NCBI GenBank assembly: GCA_965262785.1
Contig: OZ253559.1
Span: 186,001-250,000 of the forward strand
DNA: 64,000 nucleotides
Reading direction: 5' to 3'
Origin: G965218495 sp965262785
Lineage (GTDB): Bacteria > Bacteroidota > Rhodothermia > Rhodothermales > Bin80
A program made the position numbers and the translations under genes. Under the pieces are notes generated by a model, which was given only the letters and a program-made list of their open reading frames with translations, was not told where the DNA came from and did no database searches. Shown one piece after another: positions 46,022 through 56,600 of the stretch. Position 1 is the stretch's first letter. Each line of letters begins with the position of its first letter.

Positions 46022-46409
46022 GAAAGTTGACAGGCCTCTCAAGGGTTTGATCGCCTATGTTCGTAGAATAGAGGCGCGTCCAGTATCGCAATGGCCGGTA
46101 TAGAATGCATGCCGATCAGCAACAGTCAAGCTGCTTGGGCGCGCTGCTTTTGACGGCCATTCGAATTCCGACGCAAATTGTCCATTCGTACCAACGGCAT
46201 ACGTCCGCTTTGGCCGATCAGCCCAAATGGCTGGCGTGCACGGTAGTGGTACGTTCCACCGGGTCATTGCAAAGCGTTCTCCTTCCGACGGGTACAGCGT
46301 CCTATTCTCGCTCTATACGAGAGGTGCCAAAGGCCAAAAAGACGAGCCTCATTGCGTGAATCAAAAGACATCAACTCGCCGGTCCGTAGAATCCAGGCTG
46401 CGAGCACCT
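46022..46409. other. Intergenic, decayed sequence before istA remnant
   Basis: Nothing recognised with certainty; it may hold a degraded istA N-terminus, but no helix-turn-helix could be identified. Confidence 0.35.
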
Positions 46410-46790
46410 GCTCGCCACTCCCTCATTGTAGGTAATGCCGGGCAGCAGATGATCGTGATTGGCGCTACTTCTGGCAATTGGCGTAGGGCCGAGTTCTTCG
46501 CCGTGGCGCTTTGCTTCTCCAACCACACCGATTTCGAAGCCATGTGGTCGCAGAAGACTGCGGACTGGATTGGCTATCAGGGTCGTGCCTTCGAATTCTT
46601 CGGGGCTGTTGTGCAGCACTTGGTCTGCGGCAATATCAAGAATGGGCTTGCTGAGGCGCATCAGTTGGACCAGGGCATCAATCACACTTACCAGGACCTT
46701 GCTACGCGCTACGCGGTGGCGGTGCTGCTCATCAGGGCATGTCGTCCCCACAGTAGACTGTGGCTCGGAGACCGCTTTCGTCGCAGTAAA
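46410..46790 (+). pseudogene. IS21-family istA transposase remnant
   Basis: One frame reads VGNAGQQMIVIGATSGNWRR, AEFFAVALCFSNHT, WIGYQGRAFEFFGAVVQHLV and LDQGINHTYQDLATRY. This matches the DDE core of IstA (VDYAGQTVPV, EIFVAVLGASNYT, RAFEFFGGVPxxVVPDNLK, NPTYQDLAEHYG). The second catalytic Asp (PDNLK) is replaced by Gly (CGNIK), and the reading decays after about residue 185, so it is inactive. No istB follows. Confidence 0.75.
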
Positions 46791-47309
46791 GCGGACGAAT
46801 GCTGGGGCAGGAGCGTAGAAACAACGTCAACAACGGGCCTACAATCGGATAAGAGCGCAGGGTTCGCAAAAACCATGCGGTGCCAAATTGGAGAATCTCC
46901 CTGACAACAGCCTCTGGGCGCACCGGTTGGCTAGTATTAGCGCCGGTTGTATTTAAACACTCGACCAATGCCTGAATGACTGCCACCAATGATAGATCGG
47001 GTATTTTATGGGCAACCACTAACATGGACGCATTGGAAGAACTGCATTAGGTACTAGCCCGCATCGCTCACCAAGGTCTTGAATCGCCATAGTTCGAGGC
47101 GTCTGTAGCCAATGGATCACGGTCTGGGAATGCGAATGCTGATTCCAGCCGTCCGGAGCGTTTAGTTGGCGGTAGTAAGCGCCGCTTCGGGCACGCTTCG
47201 AGCGGGAATCAGCCCTTTTGTTCGTGCACCGGTGCTTCTTGGATACACGTATCCAGCAACCACCATGTGGCTCCTGGCAATCTGTGGGACAAGTCGTGTC
47301 AGGAAGTGC
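46791..47309. other. Intergenic, nothing recognised
   Basis: Decayed sequence after the istA remnant, then the untranscribed flank of the IS1380-type element. GGATACACGTATCC, a near-palindrome, lies at about 47238-47251. The outer end of the IS1380 element should be here but could not be located. Confidence 0.4.
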
Positions 47310-48761
47310 CTATGAGGGTGAGGCGCGCGCGCCGACCGTGGTGGCGTGCGCAGCGCCACGCAGGTTGCTTAGTACGCGCGCGAACAATTGCTGCCACGGA
47401 TACGTCTTGGGAAAGTACAGGCGGACTCGGCGCACGCTTACCATGACCAGTGCGGCGATCTTCAGCAGCCGCACTCGGATGGTGCCGCACTGCGCCTTAG
47501 CCATCGCTGTGCCCTGCAAGCCAACGGTCTTGATGATGGTCATCAGGGTGTTGGCGACCGTAGAGAAGTACAAGCGCAGCTGGTTGCTCTGCATCATGGA
47601 CGTAGAGGTGCGATCAGCGAACAGGGTCTGTTGCTGCTCCTTGAGCCGGTTCTCCATGTCTCCACGCGCACAATACAAATCCTCGTATAGCGTGCGCGCG
47701 TCGTACGCGTCTTCGCTGAAACTGGTGACCACGAATCGTGCATTGTAGCCGCGCGGTCCAGGCAGCCATTCCGCCTTGGCTATCACGCGCCGCGCACAGC
47801 TCCAGCTGTCCTTCGTTCGGTACTCGAAGCTGCGAAAGCGCCGCGACGGCTGCCCGCTGGCCTCGCAGGTGGCCTGACTCTGCTGCATAGCCTCCTCAAC
47901 GATGCGTTGCAGCCGCGCATTGCGCGGCATACCAATGATGTAGTGCAGGCCCTGTGCTTCGCACCATGCCATGATATCATCGCGGCAGAATCCTGCATCT
48001 GCACGAATCCAGATGGGCACCTGCGGCCACCGCGCTCGGATACGCGCTACCACGGGCGCTAACTCCTCTATCGTGCCCGCTGATGCGTCAATGTTGGAGG
48101 GGCGCAAACGTGCGGTCAATACATGCTTACCGCTAACGATGTACAGCGGTAAGTAGCAGTAGTGGCCATAGTAACCATGAAAGAAGCGCCCCTCCTGCTG
48201 GCCGTGTATCGCGTCATCGGTAGCATCGAGATCCAACACGATGTTCTCTGGCTCCTCGCCCGTGATATCCATGAACAAGTCCGCGAGCATGGTGTCGATC
48301 TTTTCAGGGTCCGCTACGATGCGCTTGTACCTGTGCGATGCGGCCCCTTCTTTTGAGCCGAGCTCCAGTCGGTTCAGTGTGCTGGAACTCGCCAGCGGAT
48401 GTCCCTGGTCGCGTTCCCGTGCCCGGTGCGCACCTGTTACATCCTCGCAGCCCACGCCCATGGCCAACACGGGATCGTCCCGCAGGCGGTCATGGTCGTT
48501 CACGTCTTCGTGGCCCAAGCATATCGCGTAGATTCGTTGCCTGAGCATCGCCTCCACGGTGTGCTCGACCCTGCTGGGATCACGGTGGTCGGTGAAGCAG
48601 GCGGCCAAGCGGCCAATGACGTCGAACATCCGGTCGGCCTCCCGTAGCAGGAGCGCACCTGCGTCCGAGGACATAGGGCCGCCGTCGAACTTTCCGACCA
48701 CTTTACGCCGTCCCAAGTCCTCGAACCGAAGCGCTTCAGTATGACAGTCTGTGTTGTTCAC
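47310..48761 (-). CDS. IS1380-family transposase
   Basis: A 483-residue transposase, full length for the family. Landmarks in order: SSDAGALLLREADRMFDV, DHRDPSRVEHTVEAMLRQR, ICLGHEDVNDHDRLRDDPV, then LDLDATDDAIHGQQEGRFFH with the first catalytic Asp, IWIRADAGFCRDDI with the second, and ARGDMENRLKEQQQ with the Glu. The family LASQPTLSR block reads LASSSTLNRL. No disruption. Terminal inverted repeats and a target duplication could not be recognised in the 90-bp (right) and 100-bp (left) flanks, so the element ends are unresolved. Confidence 0.93.
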   Translation of the reverse strand: MNNTDCHTEALRFEDLGRRKVVGKFDGGPMSSDAGALLLREADRMFDVIGRLAACFTDHRDPSRVEHTVEAMLRQRIYAICLGHEDVNDHDRLRDDPVLAMGVGCEDVTGAHRARERDQGHPLASSSTLNRLELGSKEGAASHRYKRIVADPEKIDTMLADLFMDITGEEPENIVLDLDATDDAIHGQQEGRFFHGYYGHYCYLPLYIVSGKHVLTARLRPSNIDASAGTIEELAPVVARIRARWPQVPIWIRADAGFCRDDIMAWCEAQGLHYIIGMPRNARLQRIVEEAMQQSQATCEASGQPSRRFRSFEYRTKDSWSCARRVIAKAEWLPGPRGYNARFVVTSFSEDAYDARTLYEDLYCARGDMENRLKEQQQTLFADRTSTSMMQSNQLRLYFSTVANTLMTIIKTVGLQGTAMAKAQCGTIRVRLLKIAALVMVSVRRVRLYFPKTYPWQQLFARVLSNLRGAAHATTVGARASPS

Positions 48762-48861
48762 GCGCAGTGCAAAAGATGGTTATAACCGATTGCATATCAT
48801 ACACTTACGTGGGGCTTTAGGTTCCAATTCCTAGCACTCTGGTGAGTTTTCCGGGCTAGTG

Positions 48862-49359
48862 ATGCCAAATGGAGGGTCGGATTGCTGTATGACCTGCTGG
48901 TTCAATCGCAGGAACCGGGGATCACGCAACTGGTCGGAACACGCCGATCCAACGGTGCCTGCCTACTGCGAAATCAGGGATGTGGCCATCGATGAACCGG
49001 GTTGGAGGTACTGCGCAAACCATCCGCATCGAAGGCCTGATCGTGACCCGATTCCGATCGGGCCGATCACACATTACGACGATGGATACGATTTGTCGAA
49101 GACGCGGTCTGTATGGAAACACTCGCCGGATACGGAGCAAATCCGCCAGCATCTCATCAACTTGCTTGCGGAAATGAATGAGCAAATGGCTCATGACTGG
49201 TATCCAATAGGCGCTGGCCTGGCTGAAACGGTTATTTGGCAGCTAGGCGAATTCAAAGAGCAGCGGGCGGTGCCGGAACTCAAGCGGATTCGTGATCACT
49301 ATTGGGGCTTGGCCGACGCTGCACGGGACGCACTCACGAAAATCCAGGAACCAAACTAA
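48862..49359 (+). CDS. Cys-rich, HEAT-like hypothetical protein
   Basis: A 165-residue protein of unknown function. The first 60 residues carry putative zinc-binding residues: GGSDCCMTCWFN, YCEIRD and YCANHPHR. The C-terminal 70 residues look like two HEAT-type helical repeats (VIWQLGEFKEQRAVPELKRI and GLADAARDALTKI). The M-P-N-G-G-S-D-x-C-x-x-C-W-F-N opening seems familiar from scattered uncharacterised bacterial proteins, but I cannot name a family. GTG 48859 just before the ATG is an alternative start. It sits 100 bases from the IS1380-type transposase, in opposite orientation. Confidence 0.65.
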   Translation: MPNGGSDCCMTCWFNRRNRGSRNWSEHADPTVPAYCEIRDVAIDEPGWRYCANHPHRRPDRDPIPIGPITHYDDGYDLSKTRSVWKHSPDTEQIRQHLINLLAEMNEQMAHDWYPIGAGLAETVIWQLGEFKEQRAVPELKRIRDHYWGLADAARDALTKIQEPN

Positions 49360-49529
49360 ACGGCTCAGTGCATTCAGACTGCAGGTCGCAAGGTAACGGG
49401 TTAGCTTCGGTCCATTTCAGGAAATAGATTGGGTAGCGAAGTACAATAGCAGCGCAACCGTAAAACTATCGAGGGATCGGGTTGATCGGGCGCGGCTGGT
49501 GGTGCCAAGAACAATGAGACAGATCTGCT

Positions 49530-50324
49530 TCGGTTCAGTGTAGCGCACGGAGCCCATACGATCTGGAGCAGGTCGCGTCAGAGACTAAACTTGTTTGGTT
49601 GCAGGTCTTGGTCCGTGCTTGGACCCTCCGTAGCCTGAGTGCCGGCCGCCTCGTTGATCCATGCTTTTCTTGGAGGCGTAGGCAGCATTCGGTACGCCGC
49701 GAATGAATCGCTTTGGGCAAACAACAATCGCCGTTACGCATTGATGACGCGGTATTGTACCCGCCGCGTTGAGAGGGTCCTGCCGAACTGGGATGCACCA
49801 ACTCCTTTTCCTTGCAGAAGGCTGTGGCAACTCCAATCGAGGAATTTCCGGGCCCGGTGCCAGGCGTTCTGCAATGAACCGAATTGGGAAACGTTCGTCC
49901 TCGATTCGATGGCCGGACCATGATCCGCAGTGGATCACCAACTGGTCGGTGGGGGTGCCTGTTCAGGCCCAGCTCGCTGCAATGAGACCCATTGGTCAGT
50001 GCGGCAGGCCCATATGTGGCAAGGGTCCAGCCCACCACACAGCCGCTGAAAGCATCCAGCGGCACGTACAATTTGAATTGCAGGCCCTTGACCGGACCCC
50101 GAAGCGTGGTGATGTCCCTTGTTCAACGCTCGTTCGGAGCCTGGGCCGACAGCGCCGTCTTCGTGCAGGGAGAATATTTTGCGCGGATCCCTGCGCTCGT
50201 GTATCTCCCTGTTTTCATCAAGGATACGATACATGGTGCGCCAGTGGCACAGGTAGCAGCCCTCAACCGGGAGCGCGGCCCAGACCTGGCGTGTAGGCAG
50301 GTCCACGTACCGTTTTGAGTTCAA
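49530..50324 (-). pseudogene. IS3-family orfB transposase remnant
   Basis: Leftward, frames shift but give CHWRTMYRILDENREIHERR, then GPVKGLQFKLYVPLDAFSGC and VVGWTLAT, then NAWHRARKFLDWSCH, and finally SFAAYRMLPTPPRKAWINEA. These are in order the start of IS3 orfB (S-x-R-T-M-Y-R-x-L), the DDE core, the R-A-W-x-x-x-F-x-x-W-Y region and the RPPxLPxxVWINPP tail. At least four frameshifts. orfA is missing next to it; the orfA remnant at 14201 is a separate locus. Confidence 0.78.
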
Positions 50325-50522
50325 TGATGCAGGGCAACCGGCAAGTGCGAATGGTCCAGGTCCAATGCATTTCCTACATTCTGGTGCAAGCGCATGGCTA
50401 CTCGTCCCTTGGAAGTGTACAACGCAAGCTGTTTAGCTACGACTTAGTGCTGCCGCAACTTACTGCTCTTAGGCAAAGGAGCTTTGTCGCCTGTTACTAT
50501 CTGCTACGTTACTACACCTACA

Positions 50523-52637
50523 ATGAAACTCCATTTGTCGAGGCCTCTTTCTCATACGTCACCGGCACAACCCGATACCCGTGCTTGGAGGTGCAGTGGC
50601 CGTACTGAGCGGCGTATCGGCTTGCGTTGGGAAGCGTGCAAACAAGTCGGGCTGCTTCTTGTAGCTATAGCTATTGCGTCGTGCTCGAATCAGACGATAG
50701 AGGTTGATGAGCTCATCGAATTCGCACGAACGGAATTTGTCGCATTCGATTTTGAGGCGGCGCGCGATGGATTCGCGGAGGCACTCAAGAAGGATCCGAA
50801 GAGCGCTGATGCGGCGTACGGCCGTTCGCGCGCACTAGCGGAGCTAAGTCAATTCGAGGAGGCTATACCGGCCTTTGAGGTGGCTCTGGGACTTTCGCCT
50901 AACAATCCACGCGTCCAGGAGGGGTACGTGGACGCGCTTGCCTGGGGTGGAAGGCTGCGCGGGCGCCGCGACTGGCTTGAACGTGCGGTTGAGGCTGGCA
51001 CTGAAACCATCTTGGCATTCCCAGATAGGGTCCAGGCATACAAGATGGCTGCGATGGCCGTGTACGACCTCAGCGGGTCGGGCCGGTGGTCTGAGATTCT
51101 GGGTGCGTATGAGAGAAGGCTTGCAAGCTCATTTGTGTTCCGTATTTATCACCTGCAGGCTCGGTTGTCGGCTGCGCGCACGACGGGCGACGAGGAAGCA
51201 GCGACGACAATCAAAGACGAGCTACGCCACGCGCTTGCCACCGTGATCGCCGCTGAGGAGAGTGCCGTCGAGCGCGAAGAGCCACCCGACGAAGGTCGCT
51301 GGTACTTCCTGGCAGTCGGCTACAAATTGCTGGGCGACACCGAGGCCCAGCGAAGCTGGCTCGAGCTTCTTGATGAGACTCCAGAAGGCCGGCTCTTGGG
51401 CTCGGAGCAGACTTCCAATGACATATTTTACCAGGAGTATTTGCAAACCAGGGAGGCGCCATGGGCCGAGCGCATGGAGATCGTCAAACGCTGGAAGGTG
51501 CGCTTCCAGCCTTCCTGGGACAATGACTACTTCACGGCCTTTCGCGGGGCGCTGGCTCAAGAACGTTCGCTGCTAATAGAAGAAGCCCGAAGGCAGCGCG
51601 ACGAGGACGGCCAACCGGATGACGCAGCCCTTGATCGGATCATTGAGATTAGCCACGACTTGGCACGCCTCGATACCTGGAGAGGGATCAGCCACTATCG
51701 CACGGCTGCCCAGCTGCTCATCGATCTTGAGGTAAGAATTGAAGGAGCGCTGCGGATTGCAGACGAGGCAATCGTTGCGCTGAAAGAGCAGCGCCCCGGT
51801 CTTTTGCACCCCGGTACACACGTAGACCAAGTGGACCGCACCCGCGAGGGTTGGATCGCCACCTATGAGTACGTACGAGGCTTGGCACTTGTCAAAATGG
51901 AGCGCGTCGCAGAGGCTGAGCAGGCATTCCGTAGCGCGATCGACGTACGTCCAAGCTCTGATCGTCTCGCCGCACTCGGCGAGCTTTTGGCCGCGAGCGG
52001 GCCAGAGGAAGAGGCATACGAAGTGCTCGTTTCCGCCTTGGCGCACGACGCCGAGGACGAATTGTTGGGCATGGAAGCAGATCGCATCCACGAGGTGGCG
52101 GCACAGGTGGCGGCGCGATTCGGCCACGACGCCGAGGCACTTGATGACACGCTTGTTGTGGTGCGAGCGGACGTCGTTGATGCAGCACGACAGCGGTTAG
52201 TCGACAACCGCCTCGAACGAGAGGCCCCAGACTTCAGCCTAACCGATACCCAAGGCAACCAGTGGCGCCTGTCCGACCTTCAAGGCAAGGTGGTGATTCT
52301 GAATTATTGGGCCACATGGTGCGTTCCCTGCATTCAGGAGTTGCCCTATTACCGCGACCTTGTGGAAGAGTACGCTTCGCACGAAGATGTGGAGTTTTTC
52401 GCCATCACGACCGATGACGACCACGACGCAGCGCGCGAATTCCTTGACAAACACGACTACCGCTTCACGGTGTTATTTGACGAGTCCAGCGCCACGGACT
52501 TCCAAGTCGCCGGCATTCCCGCTCATTTCATCTTGGGCCCCTCCGGCCGGATCCAGTACGAGACTACCGGATTTTCTGACGCCGAGCGCTTTGCCGAAGA
52601 GATGCGTTGGCGGATTGAGGCGCTGCGGCAAGAGTAA
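50523..52637 (+). CDS. TPR--TlpA thioredoxin lipoprotein (copy 1)
   Basis: About 704 residues. The lipoprotein signal VGLLLVAIAIASCSNQ has a good lipobox (IASC); the start is uncertain (ATG 50523, ATG-like upstream at 50484, or a TTG nearer the signal). After it, tetratricopeptide-like helical repeats start with DFEAARDGFAEALKKDPKSA and AAYGRSRALAELSQFEEAIP. A long helical middle and late TPRs follow (MERVAEAEQAFRSAIDVRPS). The last 150 residues are a TlpA redoxin: FSLTDTQGNQWRLSDLQGKV, ILNYWATWCVPCIQELPYY, and cis-Pro IPAHFILGP. Its twin at 57117 shares the layout; together they flank blaI-blaR1. Confidence 0.85.
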   Translation: MKLHLSRPLSHTSPAQPDTRAWRCSGRTERRIGLRWEACKQVGLLLVAIAIASCSNQTIEVDELIEFARTEFVAFDFEAARDGFAEALKKDPKSADAAYGRSRALAELSQFEEAIPAFEVALGLSPNNPRVQEGYVDALAWGGRLRGRRDWLERAVEAGTETILAFPDRVQAYKMAAMAVYDLSGSGRWSEILGAYERRLASSFVFRIYHLQARLSAARTTGDEEAATTIKDELRHALATVIAAEESAVEREEPPDEGRWYFLAVGYKLLGDTEAQRSWLELLDETPEGRLLGSEQTSNDIFYQEYLQTREAPWAERMEIVKRWKVRFQPSWDNDYFTAFRGALAQERSLLIEEARRQRDEDGQPDDAALDRIIEISHDLARLDTWRGISHYRTAAQLLIDLEVRIEGALRIADEAIVALKEQRPGLLHPGTHVDQVDRTREGWIATYEYVRGLALVKMERVAEAEQAFRSAIDVRPSSDRLAALGELLAASGPEEEAYEVLVSALAHDAEDELLGMEADRIHEVAAQVAARFGHDAEALDDTLVVVRADVVDAARQRLVDNRLEREAPDFSLTDTQGNQWRLSDLQGKVVILNYWATWCVPCIQELPYYRDLVEEYASHEDVEFFAITTDDDHDAAREFLDKHDYRFTVLFDESSATDFQVAGIPAHFILGPSGRIQYETTGFSDAERFAEEMRWRIEALRQE

Positions 52638-53235
52638 GCGGGCAACGGCGTGATGCCCTATGACAACTGCGCCCGATGCTGACTTCTCCCCATCGGGTCC
52701 GAAAACCCGTATGCCGTTGTCTGCTGCTTGTGCCTCGTAGGGTTAGGCTTGCGAATTGAGCCGCTAAAGGGAAGGCAAAACGAAGGCAAGGGGAGTCTCT
52801 TCTCTCACAGCCCTCAGCTTGTGGGAGCACTCCTGCCACAGATTGAGGTCACGCGCAATCATGCAAATAGATTGTCCAAGGTTTTTCATGTTGTGATGAG
52901 GTTGCACGTACAGATAAGGATGGTGCAGAGCGGCACCCGCCGTGAAATGCTATTTTACCTCCCGTATGGCGGAAGAGGCGGAATGCGCGCGGCGCCCAGA
53001 GTGAAAACCAAGCGGCGACAGTGCTGCTGCTGCTTCAGAAATGCGAAGAGTGGCGAGCTTCCGTCCGAATGAGTGGCCGAAATCCATCGGAAAGCGTAAT
53101 AGGTCAAATAAACTGCTAAAAAATCAGCATTTGGCCTTGACCACAGTGAAACCTCGTCATATATTGGCCGTAAGTGCTAGTATGCTAGCATGTCTGCAGC
53201 ACATGGTTGAACCTTCTCCCGTAAGGGTGGACGTA
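52638..53235. other. Intergenic before the BlaI gene
   Basis: No gene recognised. The last 80 bases are AT-richer and contain the palindrome described separately; the promoter of the BlaI-BlaR1 pair is expected here. Confidence 0.5.
53172..53195. promoter_or_regulatory. Possible BlaI-type operator palindrome
   Basis: The sequence AAGTGCTAGTATGCTAGCATGTCT includes the perfect palindrome ATGCTAGCAT (53182-53191) with a second partial GCTAG half-site 9 bases to its left. It lies 45 bases before the BlaI start. BlaI/MecI dimers bind palindromes with TACA/TGTA halves, so this site does not match the classical operator but has the right kind of symmetry and place. Inference only. Confidence 0.35.
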
Positions 53236-53628
53236 ATGAAGAAGAAGAAATCTCCGATGGACCTGGGGCGTCGTGAGCGTCAGATAATGGCGTTTGTCTA
53301 CCAGCACAGTCAGGCCACGGCCGCCGAAGTGATGGAGGGCATCGACAGCCCGCCGAGTTATTCGGGCGTGCGGGCGATGCTGCGCATTTTGGAGGAGAAA
53401 GGCCATCTGCGGCACCACCGGGAGGGAGCGCGCTACATCTACACACCGACGCTTTCTCCGGAAGAAGCAGGGCGTTCGGCCATGAACTACATGGTGCAGA
53501 TGTTCTTCAACGGCTCGGCCGAGCAAGCTGTGGCGACGCTGCTCGAGCTGAATAGGACAGATCTCACCGCAAGCGACCTCGACCACCTCTCCGGCTTGAT
53601 TGAACAGGCCAAACAACAAGGGCGATAG
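53236..53628 (+). CDS. blaI: BlaI/MecI/CopY-family transcriptional repressor
   Basis: A 130-residue winged-helix repressor. The start ATG 53236 follows AAGGGTGG and a 65-codon upstream extension of the frame is rejected because it lacks family similarity. The DNA-binding domain shows MDLGRRERQIMAFVYQHSQA and TAAEVMEGIDSPPSYSGVRA followed by MLRILEEKGHLRHHREGARY, all standard. The C-terminal dimerisation helices contain NYMVQMFFNGSAEQAVATLL. In this family cleavage by the BlaR1 partner, encoded 2 bases downstream, relieves repression. The likely targets are its own operon and perhaps the TPR-TlpA gene(s) next to it. Confidence 0.93.
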   Translation: MKKKKSPMDLGRRERQIMAFVYQHSQATAAEVMEGIDSPPSYSGVRAMLRILEEKGHLRHHREGARYIYTPTLSPEEAGRSAMNYMVQMFFNGSAEQAVATLLELNRTDLTASDLDHLSGLIEQAKQQGR

Positions 53629-53630
53629 GC

Positions 53631-56600
53631 ATGGATACGTTGATGGAATTCACTCATTTCCCCGCCAGCATGAGCTCCTGGTTGGTGCTGATGCTGACGT
53701 TGTTTGTCAAAGGCGCTTTGGTGCTTACGGCTGCCGGGCTTCTGGTTTACGCCTTGCGGCGCAGTTCGGCGGCCGTCCGCTACGTGGTGTGGTGCGCGGG
53801 GCTGTTGAGCCTGCTGGCGCTGCCGGTGCTTTCGGTGCTTTTGCCGCAGTGGCAGACGGGTCTTCTGCCGCAAGCGGCCGTTCTGGTTCAGGAAGCTCCC
53901 CGCGCGGTTCCACACGTGGCTCCTGCCTCTGTGCCGCTCCTGGATGTCCCGACGGCTGCGCCCGCCATACCACCGCCGGTCATCGACGAAGCTGCTGCTC
54001 CCGTCGCTGTGGCGCCGCCGCAGACAGGCCGGGCTGAAGCCCCTGCAGTGGGGGTAGCCTCTGGGTCCCTTTTTGCCGCTCTCGACTTTCACTGGTCGAC
54101 GTGGGTGTTTCTGGTGTGGCTGGCCGGCCTGCTGTTCGTGCTGGTTCGTATGGCTATTGCGCACGCCGGGGTGCACCTGCTCGTCCTCCGTGGCACGATG
54201 GTGCAAGACGACGATTGGCGCCAGCTGGCTGGCGATATGGCTAACCGGCTGGGTATCCGGAGGTTGGTGCGGCTGCGCTGGAGCGCGTGGACGACAGTCC
54301 CGTTAAGCGTCGGCGTGTGGCGGCCTACCATCATCTTGCCGGAGACGGCGAAGATGTGGGACGAGCAGCATCGCCGCACGGTGCTGCTCCACGAACTGGC
54401 ACACGTCAGACGCCGCGATTGCCTGATGCAGCTCTTGACGCAAGTCGCCTGTGCCTTCCACTGGTTCAACCCGCTGGCGTGGGTAGCTGCTCGCCAGTCG
54501 CGCTTCGAACGAGAGCGCGCTGCCGACGACATGGTGCTGTTGGCCGGCACGCAGGCCTCCACGTATGCCGAGATCTTGCTGGAGACCGCCCGTTCGCTGC
54601 ACTCGGCAAGATGGACAGCGGTGGCGTCGCTGGCCATGGCGCGGCACTCCCAGCTGGAGAGCCGCCTGATGGCCATTCTCGATCCATCGTTGCGCCACCG
54701 GAGCCTGAACCGGGCCGGCACCACCATGGCTGTCGTCATAGCGGCGTGCATAGTGCTGCCGCTGGCCGTGCTCAATCCCGCCCAGGCCCAGCGTGATACC
54801 ATCGTACGGACAGACGAGGTTGCTGTTGGCATCGTGTCGCCACTCAACGATGCGCGCTTCACAGTCTCCGAGGATATCAGGAATGATTCCGAAGCTGTCG
54901 TCGACATCGAGCCGAAGGTCGTCCTTGATCCAGGCGTCGTTACTGACGACTACATCGAAACCAGCTACGACTACACCCCAGTTGCTGGCTCAATTTGGGA
55001 CGGTGCATCTATGGATACTCTTACCGCTGAGCAGCGCAAGATGCTGCGCAGCGAGTACGACATCGATAGCACATTTATCCATGAGATAGAAATGCTAGGC
55101 TTCACGGACTTGGTTGTGAATGAGTACGTTGCACTTACCACTTATGATATCGATCCAAGCTATATCCGGGGCTTGCAGGCCGCCGGCTACACAGACTTTA
55201 CCGTAAGTACACTCCTCGCACTGGCTAGGTCTAGGGTCGAGCTGGACTACATCCGGGGAGTTCGGGCCGCGGGCTTCAAAGACGTGACCTTAGACGAACT
55301 CGTCGCCATGGCCAGGTATGACGTCGATATAAATTATATCCGGGGAATTCGGGCCGCGGGCTACACAGAATTAACCGCACATGAGCTCGTCGCCATGGCC
55401 CGGGCTGACATCCATCCACAAATTATCCTCGGTGTTCGGGCCGTTGGCTACACAGACTTAACCTCTAACGAGCTCGTCCTCATGGCCAAGAATAACATCG
55501 ACGCGAGCTTTATCCAAAATGCCCAGGCCGCCGGCTTCGAAAACATGAGTGCGCATGAACTTGTAGCCCTGGCCAAGTTTGAGGTCGATCTGGACTATGT
55601 CCGGGAAGTGCAGGCCGCGGGCTTTGCGAACCTGACCATGAGCGAACTCTACACTCTGGCCATGAATGATGTTGATCCAGATTATGTGCTCCAGCTGTTA
55701 CAGGTCGGCGAATTTGCTGGCAAGGGCGCGCATGAACTAGTCATTCTGGCCCAGAACGACATTGACCCAGATTATATTCGGGAAATCCAGGCCGCCGGTT
55801 TCGCAGACATAAGCGCACATGAGCTTGTCGCAATGGCTAGGCATGAGATCGACCCGGAATATATCCAGGCAATGAAGGCCGCCGGTTATGAAGACTTGAG
55901 TTCGGATGAGCTTGTCGCGCTCGCAAAGTATGACATCAACCCGGAATATATCCGGGCCATGCAGGCCGCCGGATTTGAAGGCCTGAGTTCGGGTGACCTC
56001 GTCACATTGGGCAGGTACGAGATCGACCCGGATTATGCTAGGGCCATGCGGGCTGTCGGATTTGAAGATTTGAATTCGACTGAGCTCGTCGCACTGGCCA
56101 GATATGGGATCGACCCGGACTATGTGAGGGCCATGCAGGCTGTCGGGTTTGAAGATCTGAATCCGACTGAGCTCGTCGCACTGGCCAGATATGAGATCGA
56201 CCCGGACTATGTTCGGGCCATGCAGGCTGTGGGATTTGAAGATCTGAATCCGACTGGGCTCGTCGCACTGGCCAGGTATGAGATCGACCCGGGGTACGTT
56301 CGGGCCATGCAGGCTGCCGGCTTTGAAGATCTGAATCCGACTGGGCTCGTCGCACTGGCCAAGTATGAGATCGATCCGGAATATGTACGGGCCATGCAGG
56401 CCGCCGGATTTGACGATCTGAGTTTGGATGACCTCGTCGCGCTGGCCAGGTATGAGATCGATCCGGAGTATATCCGGGCCATACAGGCCGCCGGATTTGA
56501 GGACCTGAATTTGGATGACCTCGTCGCGCTGGCCAGGTTTGAGATTGATTCGGAGTATATGCGTGCCATGCAGATTGCCGGATTTGAGGACCTGAGTTCG

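Noticed and set aside
46371..46751. A 126-codon minus-strand frame
   Set aside because: The plus strand here carries clear IstA transposase similarity, so this frame is a shadow.
47200..48860. Search for ends and target duplication of the IS1380-type element
   Set aside because: No convincing inverted repeat could be matched between the two flanks by eye, so no element boundaries are given.
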